Assembly (NCBI RefSeq): GCF_007997305.1 | Contig: NZ_VORZ01000002.1 | Span: 62,001-126,000, forward strand | DNA: 64,000 bases | Reading direction: 5' to 3' | Origin: Psychrobacter frigidicola | GTDB lineage: Bacteria > Pseudomonadota > Gammaproteobacteria > Pseudomonadales > Moraxellaceae | Shown here: in pieces, positions 9,088-21,584 of the stretch | How positions within the stretch are numbered: position 1 is the stretch's first letter | Layout of the letters: each line of letters begins with the position of its first letter | Translations under genes and position numbers: made by a program | The notes under the pieces: model-generated | What the model was told of the DNA's origin: nothing | Databases searched by the model: none | The model's input: the letters and a program-made list of their open reading frames with translations, nothing else

Positions 9088-10779
9088 CTAATCAAGAACT
9101 TTTACGGTACGCAATTTCTGTTCTTCTTGCACTTTTTTATTAACAATATACTGATGCGACATACTGAATAGGTTATTCACTGTCCAGTACAACACTAAAC
9201 CTGCTGGGAAGAACAGCATGAAAGCAGTAAAGATAATGGGTAAAAACTTCATTACTTTCGCTTGCATAGGGTCAGTTGGCTGCGGATTTAATTGCTGCTG
9301 TACGAACATCGACCCACCCATCAATAGCGGTAGAATAAACCAAGGATCCATCGCTGATAAATCATGAATCCATAATATCCACGGTGCATGACGCAGCTCA
9401 ACACTCTCAACCAATACCCAGTATAGCGCTAGGAAGATAGGCATTTGCATTAAGATGGGCAAACAACCGGCCATCGGATTTACTTTCTCTTCTTTATAGA
9501 TGCCCATCATTTCTTGCGACATCTTCATACGATCGTCGCCATGCTCTTCTTTTAACGCGGCCAGACGTGGGGCAATAGCACGCATCTTCGCCATTGAGTA
9601 GTAGCTCTTGTTAGAGAACCACATCAACGCAATCTTAACCAAAACCGTCAATAGAATAATTGACCAACCCCAGTTACCAATAATTTTATGAATACCATCA
9701 AGGATCGCAAATAGAACTTTAGATATTGGCCATAATAGACCGTAATCAACGGTTTTATTAAGACCAACTGCCACGTCTTTCAGCTCAGACTGAACCTTTG
9801 GACCGGCATATAGAGTTGCCGTTAAAGTCACTTGCTTATTGGTTGCCACATTAATAGGCTGGCTGTTAAAACCAATAAAGTACTCATCGTCAGTTTCACG
9901 GCTAAAGAACTTACCCGTGAAGTTCTCAGGCGTCCATGCGGATACAAAGTAATGCTGAACGATGCCAACCCAACCTTTATCACTGGTAGTAGTCAGAGCA
10001 CCATCATTAAACTTACCAAATTTCAGCTTATTATAAGGGTCATCAGGTGTTCCCCAAGCGCCGCCTAGATAAGTCGCCATACTTAGCGCCCCTTTATCTG
10101 ACATGCCTGGATCTTTACTGCTATCACGCTTTAGCTGTGCAAACAGTTGACCTTGCCATGGTTGTGCTGAGGCGTTCTGAATTTGATAGCTAACATCAAT
10201 AGGATACTTATCATGAGTAAAAGTAAAGGTTTTAGTAACCGTAACGCCGTCCTTTTTATAAGTCAGCGGTACTGATAATGTTTGCTGCCCATCTTGCATC
10301 TCATAACTATTAGCGCTATGACTATAATTAGCACGACCTTCTGCAGTATCAATACCATTTTGACCAATTAAACCAGACTGCGCAATATAGACACGATTGC
10401 TGTTGTTCTCAAGTAATACGAAAGGCGTCTCACTATCAAGGGTCGCATCATATTGTTTGAGCGCGGCATAAACGATATCCCCGCCTTCTGGATTGATTTT
10501 AATATCGTAGCGATCAGTGGTAACCGTGATGAGTCCTGCATCTTTAGCCGGCGCAGTGCCTACTGTTGCTGGCACATTGCTATCAGTCGGTAGCGTCTGT
10601 ACCGGAATATCACTGGCAGTACCTGTAGTAGAGGGAATATCACCTCCTACTGAAATTGCTGATTCTGACACCGTGTCAACAACTGGCGCATCAGCATAAT
10701 CATCTCGCCATGCCAAAATCAGCAGATAAGCGGTGATTAGCATCGCAATGATGATCATCACCCGAAATATCTTTTGCAT
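9088..10779 (-). CDS. yidC: Membrane protein insertase YidC
   Basis: Inserts and folds inner-membrane proteins, alone or with SecYEG. The 563-aa protein has an N-terminal membrane helix (about 5-23) and a Thr/Val-rich linker. The large periplasmic beta-supersandwich domain follows (about 80-340). The conserved C-terminal five-helix core begins at about 350, with GWGWSIILLTVLVK, the cytoplasmic hairpin (KMRAIAPRLAALKEEHGDD) and NPMAGCLPILMQMPIFLALY. A basic tail ends the protein. Length and layout are those of gammaproteobacterial YidC. It follows yidD after about 190 bases that contain one perfect DnaA box. Confidence 0.97.
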   Translation of the reverse strand: MQKIFRVMIIIAMLITAYLLILAWRDDYADAPVVDTVSESAISVGGDIPSTTGTASDIPVQTLPTDSNVPATVGTAPAKDAGLITVTTDRYDIKINPEGGDIVYAALKQYDATLDSETPFVLLENNSNRVYIAQSGLIGQNGIDTAEGRANYSHSANSYEMQDGQQTLSVPLTYKKDGVTVTKTFTFTHDKYPIDVSYQIQNASAQPWQGQLFAQLKRDSSKDPGMSDKGALSMATYLGGAWGTPDDPYNKLKFGKFNDGALTTTSDKGWVGIVQHYFVSAWTPENFTGKFFSRETDDEYFIGFNSQPINVATNKQVTLTATLYAGPKVQSELKDVAVGLNKTVDYGLLWPISKVLFAILDGIHKIIGNWGWSIILLTVLVKIALMWFSNKSYYSMAKMRAIAPRLAALKEEHGDDRMKMSQEMMGIYKEEKVNPMAGCLPILMQMPIFLALYWVLVESVELRHAPWILWIHDLSAMDPWFILPLLMGGSMFVQQQLNPQPTDPMQAKVMKFLPIIFTAFMLFFPAGLVLYWTVNNLFSMSHQYIVNKKVQEEQKLRTVKVLD

Positions 10780-10921
10780 AAACCTATCCTAGAGTGAAAA
10801 ATTAGAGCGTGAGTCATGACAACAAGATTGCAGCGGTCCAAAGACTTACCACAATGTCAGTAATCATTTACATAAATTGTGCATCATTTTACTAAAAAAA
10901 CACTTCAAATGATACCAACAG

Positions 10922-10930
10922 TGTGGATAA
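10922..10930 (-). other. Isolated DnaA box between yidD and yidC
   Basis: TGTGGATAA is a perfect minus-strand DnaA box, followed by a degenerate second one (TGTGGGTAA). It lies in the 190-base gap before yidC, between the two larger clusters. Confidence 0.5.
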
Positions 10931-10970
10931 CCTGTGGGTAACTTATAGCAGTGATAATTAAAGGCTTGTA

Positions 10971-11393
10971 CTACGATCTCATTAAATAATTTAAGAGAGC
11001 AACATAACTTATATCATCACGATAGACGCCTAATCCTAAACCATTACATTTAGTAATAGATGGCATATTTATAGCAAGAGACGTAGAAGCAAGCACAGGA
11101 ATTGGCAAGTAATAATAAATATAAGAAGCTAAAGGTAACGGCACAAAGTCAATACCGTGTCCCCCTAAAGGATGGCAGCTACCGATACGTTTTAATAATA
11201 ACCAGCCACCTGCCCAGACGCCATGCCACTCTAAAGCTTGTTTGCCATAGTTTGAGCACGTAGGGTAATATCTGCAACGAGCAGGTATTATTGGACTGAT
11301 TATTCTTTGATAGAATAGAATGATATATATAAAAAATTCATAAAAAATATAATTTAATTTATTTTTAACTAATCCATCTTTAAAAAATTTCAT
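10971..11393 (-). CDS. yidD: Membrane protein insertion efficiency factor YidD
   Basis: Small amphipathic protein assisting YidC-dependent insertion. The core shows the family pattern FYQRIISP, then [10 protein letters not shown] with its conserved Cys pair, [16 protein letters not shown] and [13 protein letters not shown]. At 140 aa it is longer than the usual 70-110: there is an AT-rich N-terminal extension and about 45 C-terminal residues of no known domain. The ATG at 11393 is one base past the end of rnpA, so the two genes are almost certainly translationally coupled. Confidence 0.92.
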   Translation of the reverse strand: MKFFKDGLVKNKLNYIFYEFFIYIILFYQRIISPIIPARCRYYPTCSNYGKQALEWHGVWAGGWLLLKRIGSCHPLGGHGIDFVPLPLASYIYYYLPIPVLASTSLAINMPSITKCNGLGLGVYRDDISYVALLNYLMRS

Positions 11394-11394
11394 T

Positions 11395-11766
11395 TTATTT
11401 TTTTTCTATTTTCTTAAAAATTTTATTTATCTCATTTTTCAATTCTTTATTACTTAAACCTTTTACAGAATTTTTAACAATGAAAACGATATCTTTATTT
11501 TCTAATTTAGAAGCTTGTACACGAAAGTTTTCGCGTATTAAGCGCTTAATCAAATTACGGGTGACTGCAGTAGGTACTTTGCGTTTAGTAATAGCCATGC
11601 CCACCCGTGGTTGGTCGCACGCATTGCTATGTACAAAGGCCATCAGATGGCTTTGATGCAACTTACGGTCAGGGGCATCAAAAACCTCACGAAAAGCCAC
11701 TGGCGTTAGCAGACGCTGTGCTTTAGTGAAACGTGCAGTAGGTATAGGTGCGGTAGAGTTAGACAT
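11395..11766 (-). CDS. rnpA: Ribonuclease P protein component
   Basis: Protein subunit of RNase P, which matures tRNA 5' ends with the rnpB RNA. The signature motif is [16 protein letters not shown], preceded by [11 protein letters not shown] and followed by DIVFIVKN. From the ATG at 11766 ([10 protein letters not shown]) it is 123 aa. A longer frame starting from a TTG at 11835 is rejected because it would begin inside the rpmH terminator. The C-terminal 35 residues are Lys/Asn-rich and encoded by very AT-rich DNA that continues into yidD. Confidence 0.95.
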   Translation of the reverse strand: MSNSTAPIPTARFTKAQRLLTPVAFREVFDAPDRKLHQSHLMAFVHSNACDQPRVGMAITKRKVPTAVTRNLIKRLIRENFRVQASKLENKDIVFIVKNSVKGLSNKELKNEINKIFKKIEKK

Positions 11767-11832
11767 AATACAACCTGGATTAGAATAGAAACTGGTTAGA
11801 AAAGATATGTTAGGCTCAACAAAATTTAGCAA

Positions 11833-11860
11833 CAAAAAAAGCGCCGATGTGGGCGCTTTT
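11833..11860 (-). terminator. Rho-independent terminator/attenuator between rpmH and rnpA
   Basis: On the minus strand AAAAGCGCC pairs with GGCGCTTTT across a six-base loop and is followed by seven T. It lies between rpmH and rnpA on the same strand, so it probably makes L34 messages more abundant than rnpA messages. Confidence 0.8.
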
Positions 11861-11983
11861 GATATATAGCTAGGTGACGGTTGTGGTCAATGCTTCATAA
11901 ATATAGATAACTGGGTTCCATAGATAATAGACGCACAACATGCACTACAGGCCATAGATATCGTATGTTACCGATAAATAAAA

Positions 11984-12118
11984 CTATACGGTAAGACGAT
12001 GACGACCTTTAGCGCGGCGACGTGCTAAAACTTGGCGGCCTTTTTTTGTTGCCATACGAGCACGGAAACCGTGAGTACGCTTGCGTTTGATGACGCTTGG
12101 TTGGAATGTACGTTTCAT
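11984..12118 (-). CDS. rpmH: 50S ribosomal protein L34
   Basis: Translation of the minus strand gives a 44-residue protein starting [19 protein letters not shown] and ending in GRHRLTV, the near-invariant L34 sequence. It is a component of the large ribosomal subunit. It is the first gene of the leftward cluster from the origin. A terminator follows before rnpA. Its start defines the left border of the gene-free origin region. Confidence 0.98.
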   Translation of the reverse strand: MKRTFQPSVIKRKRTHGFRARMATKKGRQVLARRRAKGRHRLTV

Positions 12119-12800
12119 AACTCACCTATCAAATAATGGACTAAATTCGTAATAACGCAGGATTATATCATCGCAACTGGTTTTGGTCAATAAACTAATT
12201 TAGCGTTGTCTGTGCTGCTGATAATTATTTCTTTTGCTTGGCTAAGTTTCTTGCCGTTTGGTTATCTAATTTTAATATTGAAAATGGCATAGTCTTGTTC
12301 AGCAATATTATTTTTGAGAAACTCACTATGAAATATAGATTATTTACTCTATTTTTTAGCTGCTGTGGATTAATTTTATTGAAAATAGATTAAGTATCGG
12401 TAGTGTTTGCCAAAGTTATCCACAGAAATTGGCGAATTCAATAATAATAATTATTAATGTATATATATATATTGTTGTTGTTGGGGGCTCTGATATCTGT
12501 GGTTAAGTCAAATTTATTTAATTAAATCAAAGTTTTGGACTATGGGTAAGCCTGTGGATAACCTGTGCACAGAATATGGATAACTTTTTATTTGAACTTA
12601 TCCCCATAACTATCCACAGGGTTATCCCCAAAAAATAGGATGTTATCCACAGGGTATTGTGATAAATTAGCGCCCAGTTCAAAGTAAAGTTTATATTATC
12701 TTTATTTGTAGGCAAAGTAGGTCTTAAAGCTTTTGCTTGCTGCCTAAATATAAACGTTACGATAGATTAATCACTTTAGATTATGAGGTCATAATTCTCC
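12119..12800. other. Probable chromosomal origin region (rpmH-dnaA intergenic)
   Basis: 682 bases without a gene, between divergent rpmH and dnaA, where flanking gene orientation flips. Perfect DnaA boxes TTATCCACA are at 12416-12424 (plus), 12553-12561 (minus) and 12643-12651 (plus). One-mismatch boxes are at 12364-12372 (minus), 12598-12606, 12610-12618 and 12622-12630. An AT-rich run with TA repeats at about 12435-12480 could be the unwinding element. The position matches oriC in Pseudomonas and relatives. The dnaA promoter must also lie here; I cannot place it with confidence. Confidence 0.8.
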
Positions 12801-14291
12801 ATGATAGATACAGCTACGCTTTGGGACAAATGCTTAGAAGATTTGCGTTACAGCGTTAAAGACAACGTCTTTACCATGTGGTTGAGACCGTTATCAGCGC
12901 ATCAAGAAGCGCAAACTTTGATTGTGCGCGCCCCCAATGATTATTTTGTCTCATATATAAAAAAGAATCACTTAAATGACATTGAGCAGCTGGTAGCCAA
13001 ACACAGCCAAGGTAGTATCGAAGAAGTTGTAGTGCATGTTGATAATGCCAGCCATAGTGCTCATCTTGATCTTGAAATAGACGCTAAAAACGTTATTGAT
13101 CAAGCGTCTAACTCTTTATTTTGTGAAAGCCTATTCCCCGAAGATAGTATCAATCCCTCCCCTACCCCAGGGTCACAAAGGTCTCAAATCAGCAGTACCA
13201 TTGCCAATAGTATCAGCGTTGATAGTGAAGCTCAGAAAGCTGCTTTTGCCGATGCGGCTGATGCTAGATCATTAAGCTATTTGAACCCAGACTTTACTTT
13301 TGAGACTTTTGTTACTGGAAAATCGAATAACTTGGCCTACAAAGCCTGTTATGAGCTTAGTAAACCGCAATCAAAAAATCGTCACAATCCTTTATTTATA
13401 TATGGTCCTTCAGGTTTGGGGAAAACTCATTTAATGCATTCGGTAGCAAGTCGCTATTTAAAAAACAATAGAAGTTTTTATTATTTCACTTCTGAAAAAT
13501 TTATTAACCAATTAGTTTACTCATTAAGAAATAATAAAATAGAAGATTTCAAAAAGAAAATAAAAAAAGTTGATTTATTAATTGTAGATGATATTCATGT
13601 ATTAGCGGGCAAAACCAAAAGTAGTAATGAGTTCCTAACTTTATTTGCTGATTTTACTAGCGGGGATAAGCAACTTATTTTGGCATCGGATCGTCATCCA
13701 TCGCAAATGACTGAATTCGATGAACGCTTTCGCTCACGCTTCTCTTGGGGTCTGACCGTCGCTGTTGAACCGCCTGAGATTGATACCCGTGTGCAAATCT
13801 TACAAAAGAAAGCAGCTTGGTTTGGCATGACGCTACCCAAAGACTGTGCGCTATTTATCGCTCAGAATGTAGTTTCTAACGTCAGGCGATTGGAGGGTGC
13901 GTTAAATCAAGTATTTGCTAATGCCAACTTAACGGGTGCGCCTATTACACTTGAGATGGTGCAATACGCGTTAAAAGATATCGTAGCTATGCGCGTGCAA
14001 GCCGTTAATATGGATAATATCCGTAAAATAGTCGCAGAATATTATGATGTGTCGGTTAAAGATATTATGGGACGTAAGCGGACGCGCAGTATTGCTAGAC
14101 CACGCCAGATAGCGATGGCATTATCAAGAGAGTTAACCGGTGATAGCTTTCCCAATATTGGTCAGTCATTTGGCGGCCGCGATCATACGACAGTGATGCA
14201 TGCTTGTGATAAAGTGGCACAGCTGCGGGCAGCAGATCCGGCCTTTGATAAGGATTACAAATCCCTGTCGATGATGTTGCAAGCAGCTTAG
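12801..14291 (+). CDS. dnaA: Chromosomal replication initiator protein DnaA
   Basis: Binds DnaA boxes and opens the origin in an ATP-dependent way. The 496-aa protein has domain I (LWDKCLEDLRYSV...FTMWLRPL) and a long variable linker (about 85-155). AAA+ domain III has Walker A GPSGLGKT at 202-209 and Walker B LLIVDDIH. Domain IV has the helix-turn-helix signature GQSFGGRDHTTVMHACDKV. It heads the dnaA-dnaN-recF-gyrB series. The stretch encoding about residues 190-280 is distinctly more AT-rich than the flanking parts of the gene. Confidence 0.98.
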   Translation: MIDTATLWDKCLEDLRYSVKDNVFTMWLRPLSAHQEAQTLIVRAPNDYFVSYIKKNHLNDIEQLVAKHSQGSIEEVVVHVDNASHSAHLDLEIDAKNVIDQASNSLFCESLFPEDSINPSPTPGSQRSQISSTIANSISVDSEAQKAAFADAADARSLSYLNPDFTFETFVTGKSNNLAYKACYELSKPQSKNRHNPLFIYGPSGLGKTHLMHSVASRYLKNNRSFYYFTSEKFINQLVYSLRNNKIEDFKKKIKKVDLLIVDDIHVLAGKTKSSNEFLTLFADFTSGDKQLILASDRHPSQMTEFDERFRSRFSWGLTVAVEPPEIDTRVQILQKKAAWFGMTLPKDCALFIAQNVVSNVRRLEGALNQVFANANLTGAPITLEMVQYALKDIVAMRVQAVNMDNIRKIVAEYYDVSVKDIMGRKRTRSIARPRQIAMALSRELTGDSFPNIGQSFGGRDHTTVMHACDKVAQLRAADPAFDKDYKSLSMMLQAA

Positions 14292-14491
14292 TGGATAGCC
14301 GCCATAAAGTGTCTTAGTAGGCAAATATGGTTTATAATGCTTTATAATGAAATAGGGCTAAATAGTGACTATTGGTTTCCTAACTACCGATATAAGTTAA
14401 TTTTTTTTATAAAAATACTATGTTAGCACCAAGATACTGCGTTAATACCAAGATACTGAAATAATAGTCATTTAAATAAGAGTAACCCAGC

Positions 14492-15667
14492 ATGCAATTA
14501 TCGCTTAGTCGAGAGTCGTTATTAAAAGCCATTAACTTAATCGCCAAGGCCGCTGACAAGCGCCATAATATGGTGATTTTAGGTAATATTAAGCTGCAGC
14601 TGACTGAGTCTGAGCTGATTTTGACTGCATCTGACTTAGAAGTAGAGCTAACTTCGACCTTAAAATTGCCAGCTGGTGCTTGCATAGAAGCCGGTTCGCT
14701 GACTTTACCGGCGATAAAATTAAAAGATATTTGCAAATCATTACCAGTGCAAGCACAAGTGAACCTTGCCAGCCAAGAAAATGAGCGTTGTCTGCTCACC
14801 AGTGGTAAGAGCCGTTTTACCTTAGGAACCCTGCCAAGCGAGGACTATCCAAGCTTAGGTAATCCTGAGAATGTCACTGCCTTGACTATTCAACGTAGCC
14901 GTCTAATAGATTTAATTCACAAAACCCAGTTCGCTATGGCGATTCAAGATGTGCGCTATTATTTAACGGGTATGTTGTTTGATGTGTCACAACAGCAGTT
15001 AACTACCGTCGCTACCGATGGTCATAGATTGGCCTTAGCCCGTAGTGTGATTGACGTTAGCGCTGATTTAAACATGCAGGCTATTCTGCCGCGCAAAGCG
15101 GTGATTGAGCTTGAGCGTTTAGCCACTGAGCTGGGAAAAATGCTTGGCGACCAAGACAATATGGTGACTCTAAGCTTTGGCCGCGAATTTTTACAGGTCA
15201 GCCTACCGTTTGGTGAGGTTGATAGTACAGGGCAAGTGAGCCAAGATTTAATGGTGACGTTTACTGCACGTCTTATCGATGGTAAGTTCCCTGATTACCG
15301 CCGCGTTATGCCCAGTAATACTGATAAATTAGCGCTGTTTAACCAAGAAAAAATGACTGATGTGCTGCGCCGTGTGGCTATTTTAAGTAATGAGAAGTCG
15401 CGCGGCGTGGTGTTTAATTTTGCCAGTGATGGCATGGTTGAAGTACGCGCCAATAACGCGGAGCAAGATGAAGCCGTTGAGATGATTCAAGCCAAATATC
15501 AAGGCGAACCGATGGAGCTGTCTTTTAATGCGGCCTATCTGCAAGACGTGCTAGGTGTTATCCAAGGCGACTTACAAATGCACATGAGTCAGTCCAATGC
15601 TTCAGTACTGGTGAATCAGCTTAATGATGAATTTCATCAATATGTCATTATGCCCATGCGTATATAG
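14492..15667 (+). CDS. dnaN: DNA polymerase III sliding clamp, beta subunit
   Basis: Ring-shaped clamp that tethers DNA polymerase III and other factors to DNA. The 391-aa protein begins MQLSLSRESLLKAINLIAKA and shows three repeated clamp folds, with TDGHRLALAR in the middle and a C-terminus VIMPMRI, the typical end that forms part of the partner-binding pocket. It is slightly longer than the 366-residue E. coli protein. It follows dnaA by 200 bases, so it may have its own promoter. Confidence 0.97.
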   Translation: MQLSLSRESLLKAINLIAKAADKRHNMVILGNIKLQLTESELILTASDLEVELTSTLKLPAGACIEAGSLTLPAIKLKDICKSLPVQAQVNLASQENERCLLTSGKSRFTLGTLPSEDYPSLGNPENVTALTIQRSRLIDLIHKTQFAMAIQDVRYYLTGMLFDVSQQQLTTVATDGHRLALARSVIDVSADLNMQAILPRKAVIELERLATELGKMLGDQDNMVTLSFGREFLQVSLPFGEVDSTGQVSQDLMVTFTARLIDGKFPDYRRVMPSNTDKLALFNQEKMTDVLRRVAILSNEKSRGVVFNFASDGMVEVRANNAEQDEAVEMIQAKYQGEPMELSFNAAYLQDVLGVIQGDLQMHMSQSNASVLVNQLNDEFHQYVIMPMRI

Positions 15668-15821
15668 TGGTTAGTATTTATCACCAAAGTTAAGTCACTG
15701 AGTTGTTTGATTAGCATCATTTGACTCATTGATTTAATGGGTTTTATTTAAGCGCAGTAATCTAATCACAGCAAATTATCCATGCGATGACAGGCACTAT
15801 AAACGGGTGGTTATAAGTATT

Positions 15822-16985
15822 ATGATTGAACGTCTACAAGTCTCGTATCTGCGCAATCTTAGCCAAGTTAATATGCAAGCTGCTGCCTGTAACGTCATTA
15901 TTGGGGCGAATGGTAGTGGCAAAACTTCATTGCTAGAGGCGATATTCTTATTATCGCGGGGTAAAAGCTTTCGCCATAGCCAGCCTAAACGCTATGTACA
16001 GCACCATCAGCCAGCAGCAACGGCACACGCTAAACTTAGCGATGGCAGTACTTTAGCCATCCAAAAACAAGCAGATGCCACGACTGTTCTACGTCTCAAT
16101 CAAAGCACCGTTTATAATCAAAGTATCCTCACCGAACAGCTACCTACCTTACTTATCGACCCCTCTACCATGGATATGCTCGAGCAGGGTAGTGCCAGTC
16201 GTCGTCAATTGTTAGATTGGTTAGTGTTTCACATGAAACAAGGCTTTCATCCACAATGGGTGGCGTATCAACGTCTGTTGAAACAACGTAACAGTCTACT
16301 GAAGCAAACCAAGCATCTATCGCAAAGCCAGCAAGCTGAGCTAAAGTCATGGGATAAGGGCTTGGCCAATCATGCCGCCTTAATTCATCATTATCGCGCT
16401 AGTATCTTTGAAGCTTGGCAACCTTATTTTGCCCAAAGTATCGCTCAGTTATTACCTACTTATGCGCAGCAATTGAGTCTAAGTTATAGTCCGGGCTACG
16501 ATGTCAGCTTGCCTTTTGATGAACAACTACAAGAGCGATTACCTCAAGATTTGCAGTTGGGTTATACCCGTATCGGCAGCCACCGCGCTGATGTGCATGT
16601 ACATTGGCGCTCTGATAGCGCTGATATTGATACTAAGCTACCAGCACTAAAAGAGCAGGCAGCCAATATACTGTCGCGTGGTGAAAAGAAGCTGTTAATT
16701 ACCGCCTTACGGTTATCACAATTGCCTTTATTGCTTAATAGCTTAGAGACAGCCGATACATTACAGCCTACTAATCAGACGCATGCTACGCCGGTAGTGT
16801 TACTGGACGATATCACCGCCGAGCTGGATGAGAGGGCGTTAGAGATTCTATTGGCCACCTTATCAAGGCTGCCTTGTCAGGTATTTATAACTAGTTTAAC
16901 TGATGATATCGTGCCTTTAATCAATAAGTATTGGTCAGCACCGAATATGTTTCACATGAAACAGGGGGTACTTTCTGCTTATTAG
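15822..16985 (+). CDS. recF: DNA replication and repair protein RecF
   Basis: SMC-like ATPase that helps load RecA at gaps with RecO and RecR. From the ATG at 15822 it is 387 aa: an N-terminal IERLQVSYLRNL strand, Walker A GANGSGKTSLLEAI, the ABC signature LSRGEKK and Walker B VVLLDDITAELDE. A GTG at 15807 is an alternative start; the ATG gives the standard RecF N-terminus. Two parS-like 14-mers lie in the gene (16226-16239 and 16949-16962), and both are read as FHMK followed by Q. Confidence 0.96.
   Translation: MIERLQVSYLRNLSQVNMQAAACNVIIGANGSGKTSLLEAIFLLSRGKSFRHSQPKRYVQHHQPAATAHAKLSDGSTLAIQKQADATTVLRLNQSTVYNQSILTEQLPTLLIDPSTMDMLEQGSASRRQLLDWLVFHMKQGFHPQWVAYQRLLKQRNSLLKQTKHLSQSQQAELKSWDKGLANHAALIHHYRASIFEAWQPYFAQSIAQLLPTYAQQLSLSYSPGYDVSLPFDEQLQERLPQDLQLGYTRIGSHRADVHVHWRSDSADIDTKLPALKEQAANILSRGEKKLLITALRLSQLPLLLNSLETADTLQPTNQTHATPVVLLDDITAELDERALEILLATLSRLPCQVFITSLTDDIVPLINKYWSAPNMFHMKQGVLSAY
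16226..16239. promoter_or_regulatory. parS-like site in recF (5' half)
   Basis: GTTTCACATGAAAC inside recF, encoding part of LVFHMKQG. Confidence 0.75.
16949..16962. promoter_or_regulatory. parS-like site at 3' end of recF
   Basis: GTTTCACATGAAAC encoding part of MFHMKQG, eight codons before the recF stop. Confidence 0.75.
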
Positions 16986-20176
<3,191 letters not shown>

Positions 20177-20210
20177 CTTAGACGACTAACAATCAAATTT
20201 TTCCAATTAA

Positions 20211-20243
20211 AAAAACCGCTTTGATTATCAAAGCGGTTTTTTT
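20211..20243 (+). terminator. Rho-independent terminator after gyrB
   Basis: AAAACCGCTTTGA pairs with TCAAAGCGGTTTT around a three-base loop, flanked by A and T runs. It can act on both strands, since rlmF converges from the right. The T-run is followed immediately by a parS palindrome. Confidence 0.9.
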
Positions 20244-20257
20244 GTTTCACGTGAAAC
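20244..20257. promoter_or_regulatory. parS-like site abutting gyrB terminator
   Basis: Exact GTTTCACGTGAAAC palindrome, directly next to the T-run of the gyrB terminator and between convergent genes. Confidence 0.88.
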
Positions 20258-20300
20258 TTAAAGAAGTATTGTATTCTTTGAATACTACTGATTGTAAATA

Positions 20301-21338
20301 TTACTCGTCATCACTATTAAAACGCCATGCCAAAATACGAGTGTTCTTTTGACCTTGACTCATCTCAATGATACGCATTTGTGCCACATCCAGCTGTTGT
20401 AATAACAGTTGTAATGGTTTCACGTTTTCAGACTTTGACACTAAAGTAGTAAACCAACCAACATGCTCAGCAAAGTCTTGACTCTCTTTTGCCATCTTGG
20501 TCAAAAAGGCAATTTCGCCGCCTTCACTCCACAACTCTTTATGTTGACCACCAAAGTTTAGATTCTGTGCGGCATTGCCAGACTTGGTTGAGCTACGGCT
20601 GATTTGTTCGTTTTCATTCTTACCGCGATGTCGTTGCAAATTATGCTGCTTACGGCTATTGGCTTCCATCGCTTCCTCTAGTGAGGCATGGAATGGCGGG
20701 TTACAGACCACCACATCAAAGTAATCTTGGCGACCGATGATATTTTTAAAAATAAACTTGGGTTCAGGTTGCAGCTTCACTTTAACCGCGTTCTTTAGCT
20801 TGGGATTGGTTTCACAAATAAGCGCTGCGGTATTGACCGATATCGGATCAATGTCTGAAGCCGTAAAGCGCCAGCCATAGCTTTGACTACCGACAATGGG
20901 ATAAATCGCACTGGCACCGGTACCAATGTCGAGGGCATGGATTTCTTTGCCAGTCGGCGGCGTATTGTCTTTATTAACATGCGTGGTTTGCGCGAGCAGG
21001 TCGGCAATATAATGAATATAATCGGCACGACCCGGAATCGGTGGACATAGATAGCCCTCCGAAATATCCCAAAATTTAACCCCATAATAATGCGCCAGTA
21101 ACGCCTGATTAAGTACGCGCACGGCGGCACTGTCTGAGAAATTAATCGTCGGCTCGCCATTAGGATTGGTAATCGTATGCTTGGCAAGCTCAGGCAAAGC
21201 GCGGGTCAATATGGGAAAGTCATAGCGACCTTGGTGCGGATTGCGCGGATGTAGCTGTCCTAACTTCTTGGCAGTTTCAGGCGAGCGATTGCGGTGACTA
21301 GTGGTGGTTGGACGACGGTTCATAGGCTTACTTGTCAT
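20301..21338 (-). CDS. rlmF: 23S rRNA (adenine(1618)-N(6))-methyltransferase RlmF
   Basis: Methylates A1618 of 23S rRNA using S-adenosylmethionine. Class I methyltransferase fold: [16 protein letters not shown] as the SAM-binding loop and [14 protein letters not shown] with the N6-adenine NPPF motif. The segment [27 protein letters not shown] is characteristic of the YbiN/RlmF family. The N-terminus is basic and low-complexity. Starts are uncertain: ATG 21338 (345 aa) is used here; GTG 21389 and ATG 21323 are also possible and none has a clear ribosome site. It converges on gyrB. Confidence 0.93.
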   Translation of the reverse strand: MTSKPMNRRPTTTSHRNRSPETAKKLGQLHPRNPHQGRYDFPILTRALPELAKHTITNPNGEPTINFSDSAAVRVLNQALLAHYYGVKFWDISEGYLCPPIPGRADYIHYIADLLAQTTHVNKDNTPPTGKEIHALDIGTGASAIYPIVGSQSYGWRFTASDIDPISVNTAALICETNPKLKNAVKVKLQPEPKFIFKNIIGRQDYFDVVVCNPPFHASLEEAMEANSRKQHNLQRHRGKNENEQISRSSTKSGNAAQNLNFGGQHKELWSEGGEIAFLTKMAKESQDFAEHVGWFTTLVSKSENVKPLQLLLQQLDVAQMRIIEMSQGQKNTRILAWRFNSDDE

Positions 21339-21584
21339 GGTTTTGGGCTGCGATATGTGGATATAACCGGTAAGTGTAGCAGATTTCACGCGCGACTATT
21401 TAGATATCATTTTAGAAGTTATGGGGTAAAAATAGTAAGGATAAAAGGCTGAACGAGAGGGACAGTAAAGCACCTTGCGTTAGGCTACTTGGCTGGCTAT
21501 ATTAAAAAGCGGCTACGCTGTTTAACAGACTATGTTTAAAAGAAAATAGCGACTTATAAAATAACAACCAACAAGGACAACGTT

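Noticed and set aside
12527-12715. 62-codon open frame on the minus strand
   Set aside because: It runs through the DnaA-box region before dnaA; the peptide has no features and the sequence is explained by the origin.
14407-14799. 130-codon open frame on the minus strand
   Set aside because: Antisense to the start of dnaN and to its upstream gap, with no ribosome site and no recognisable domain.
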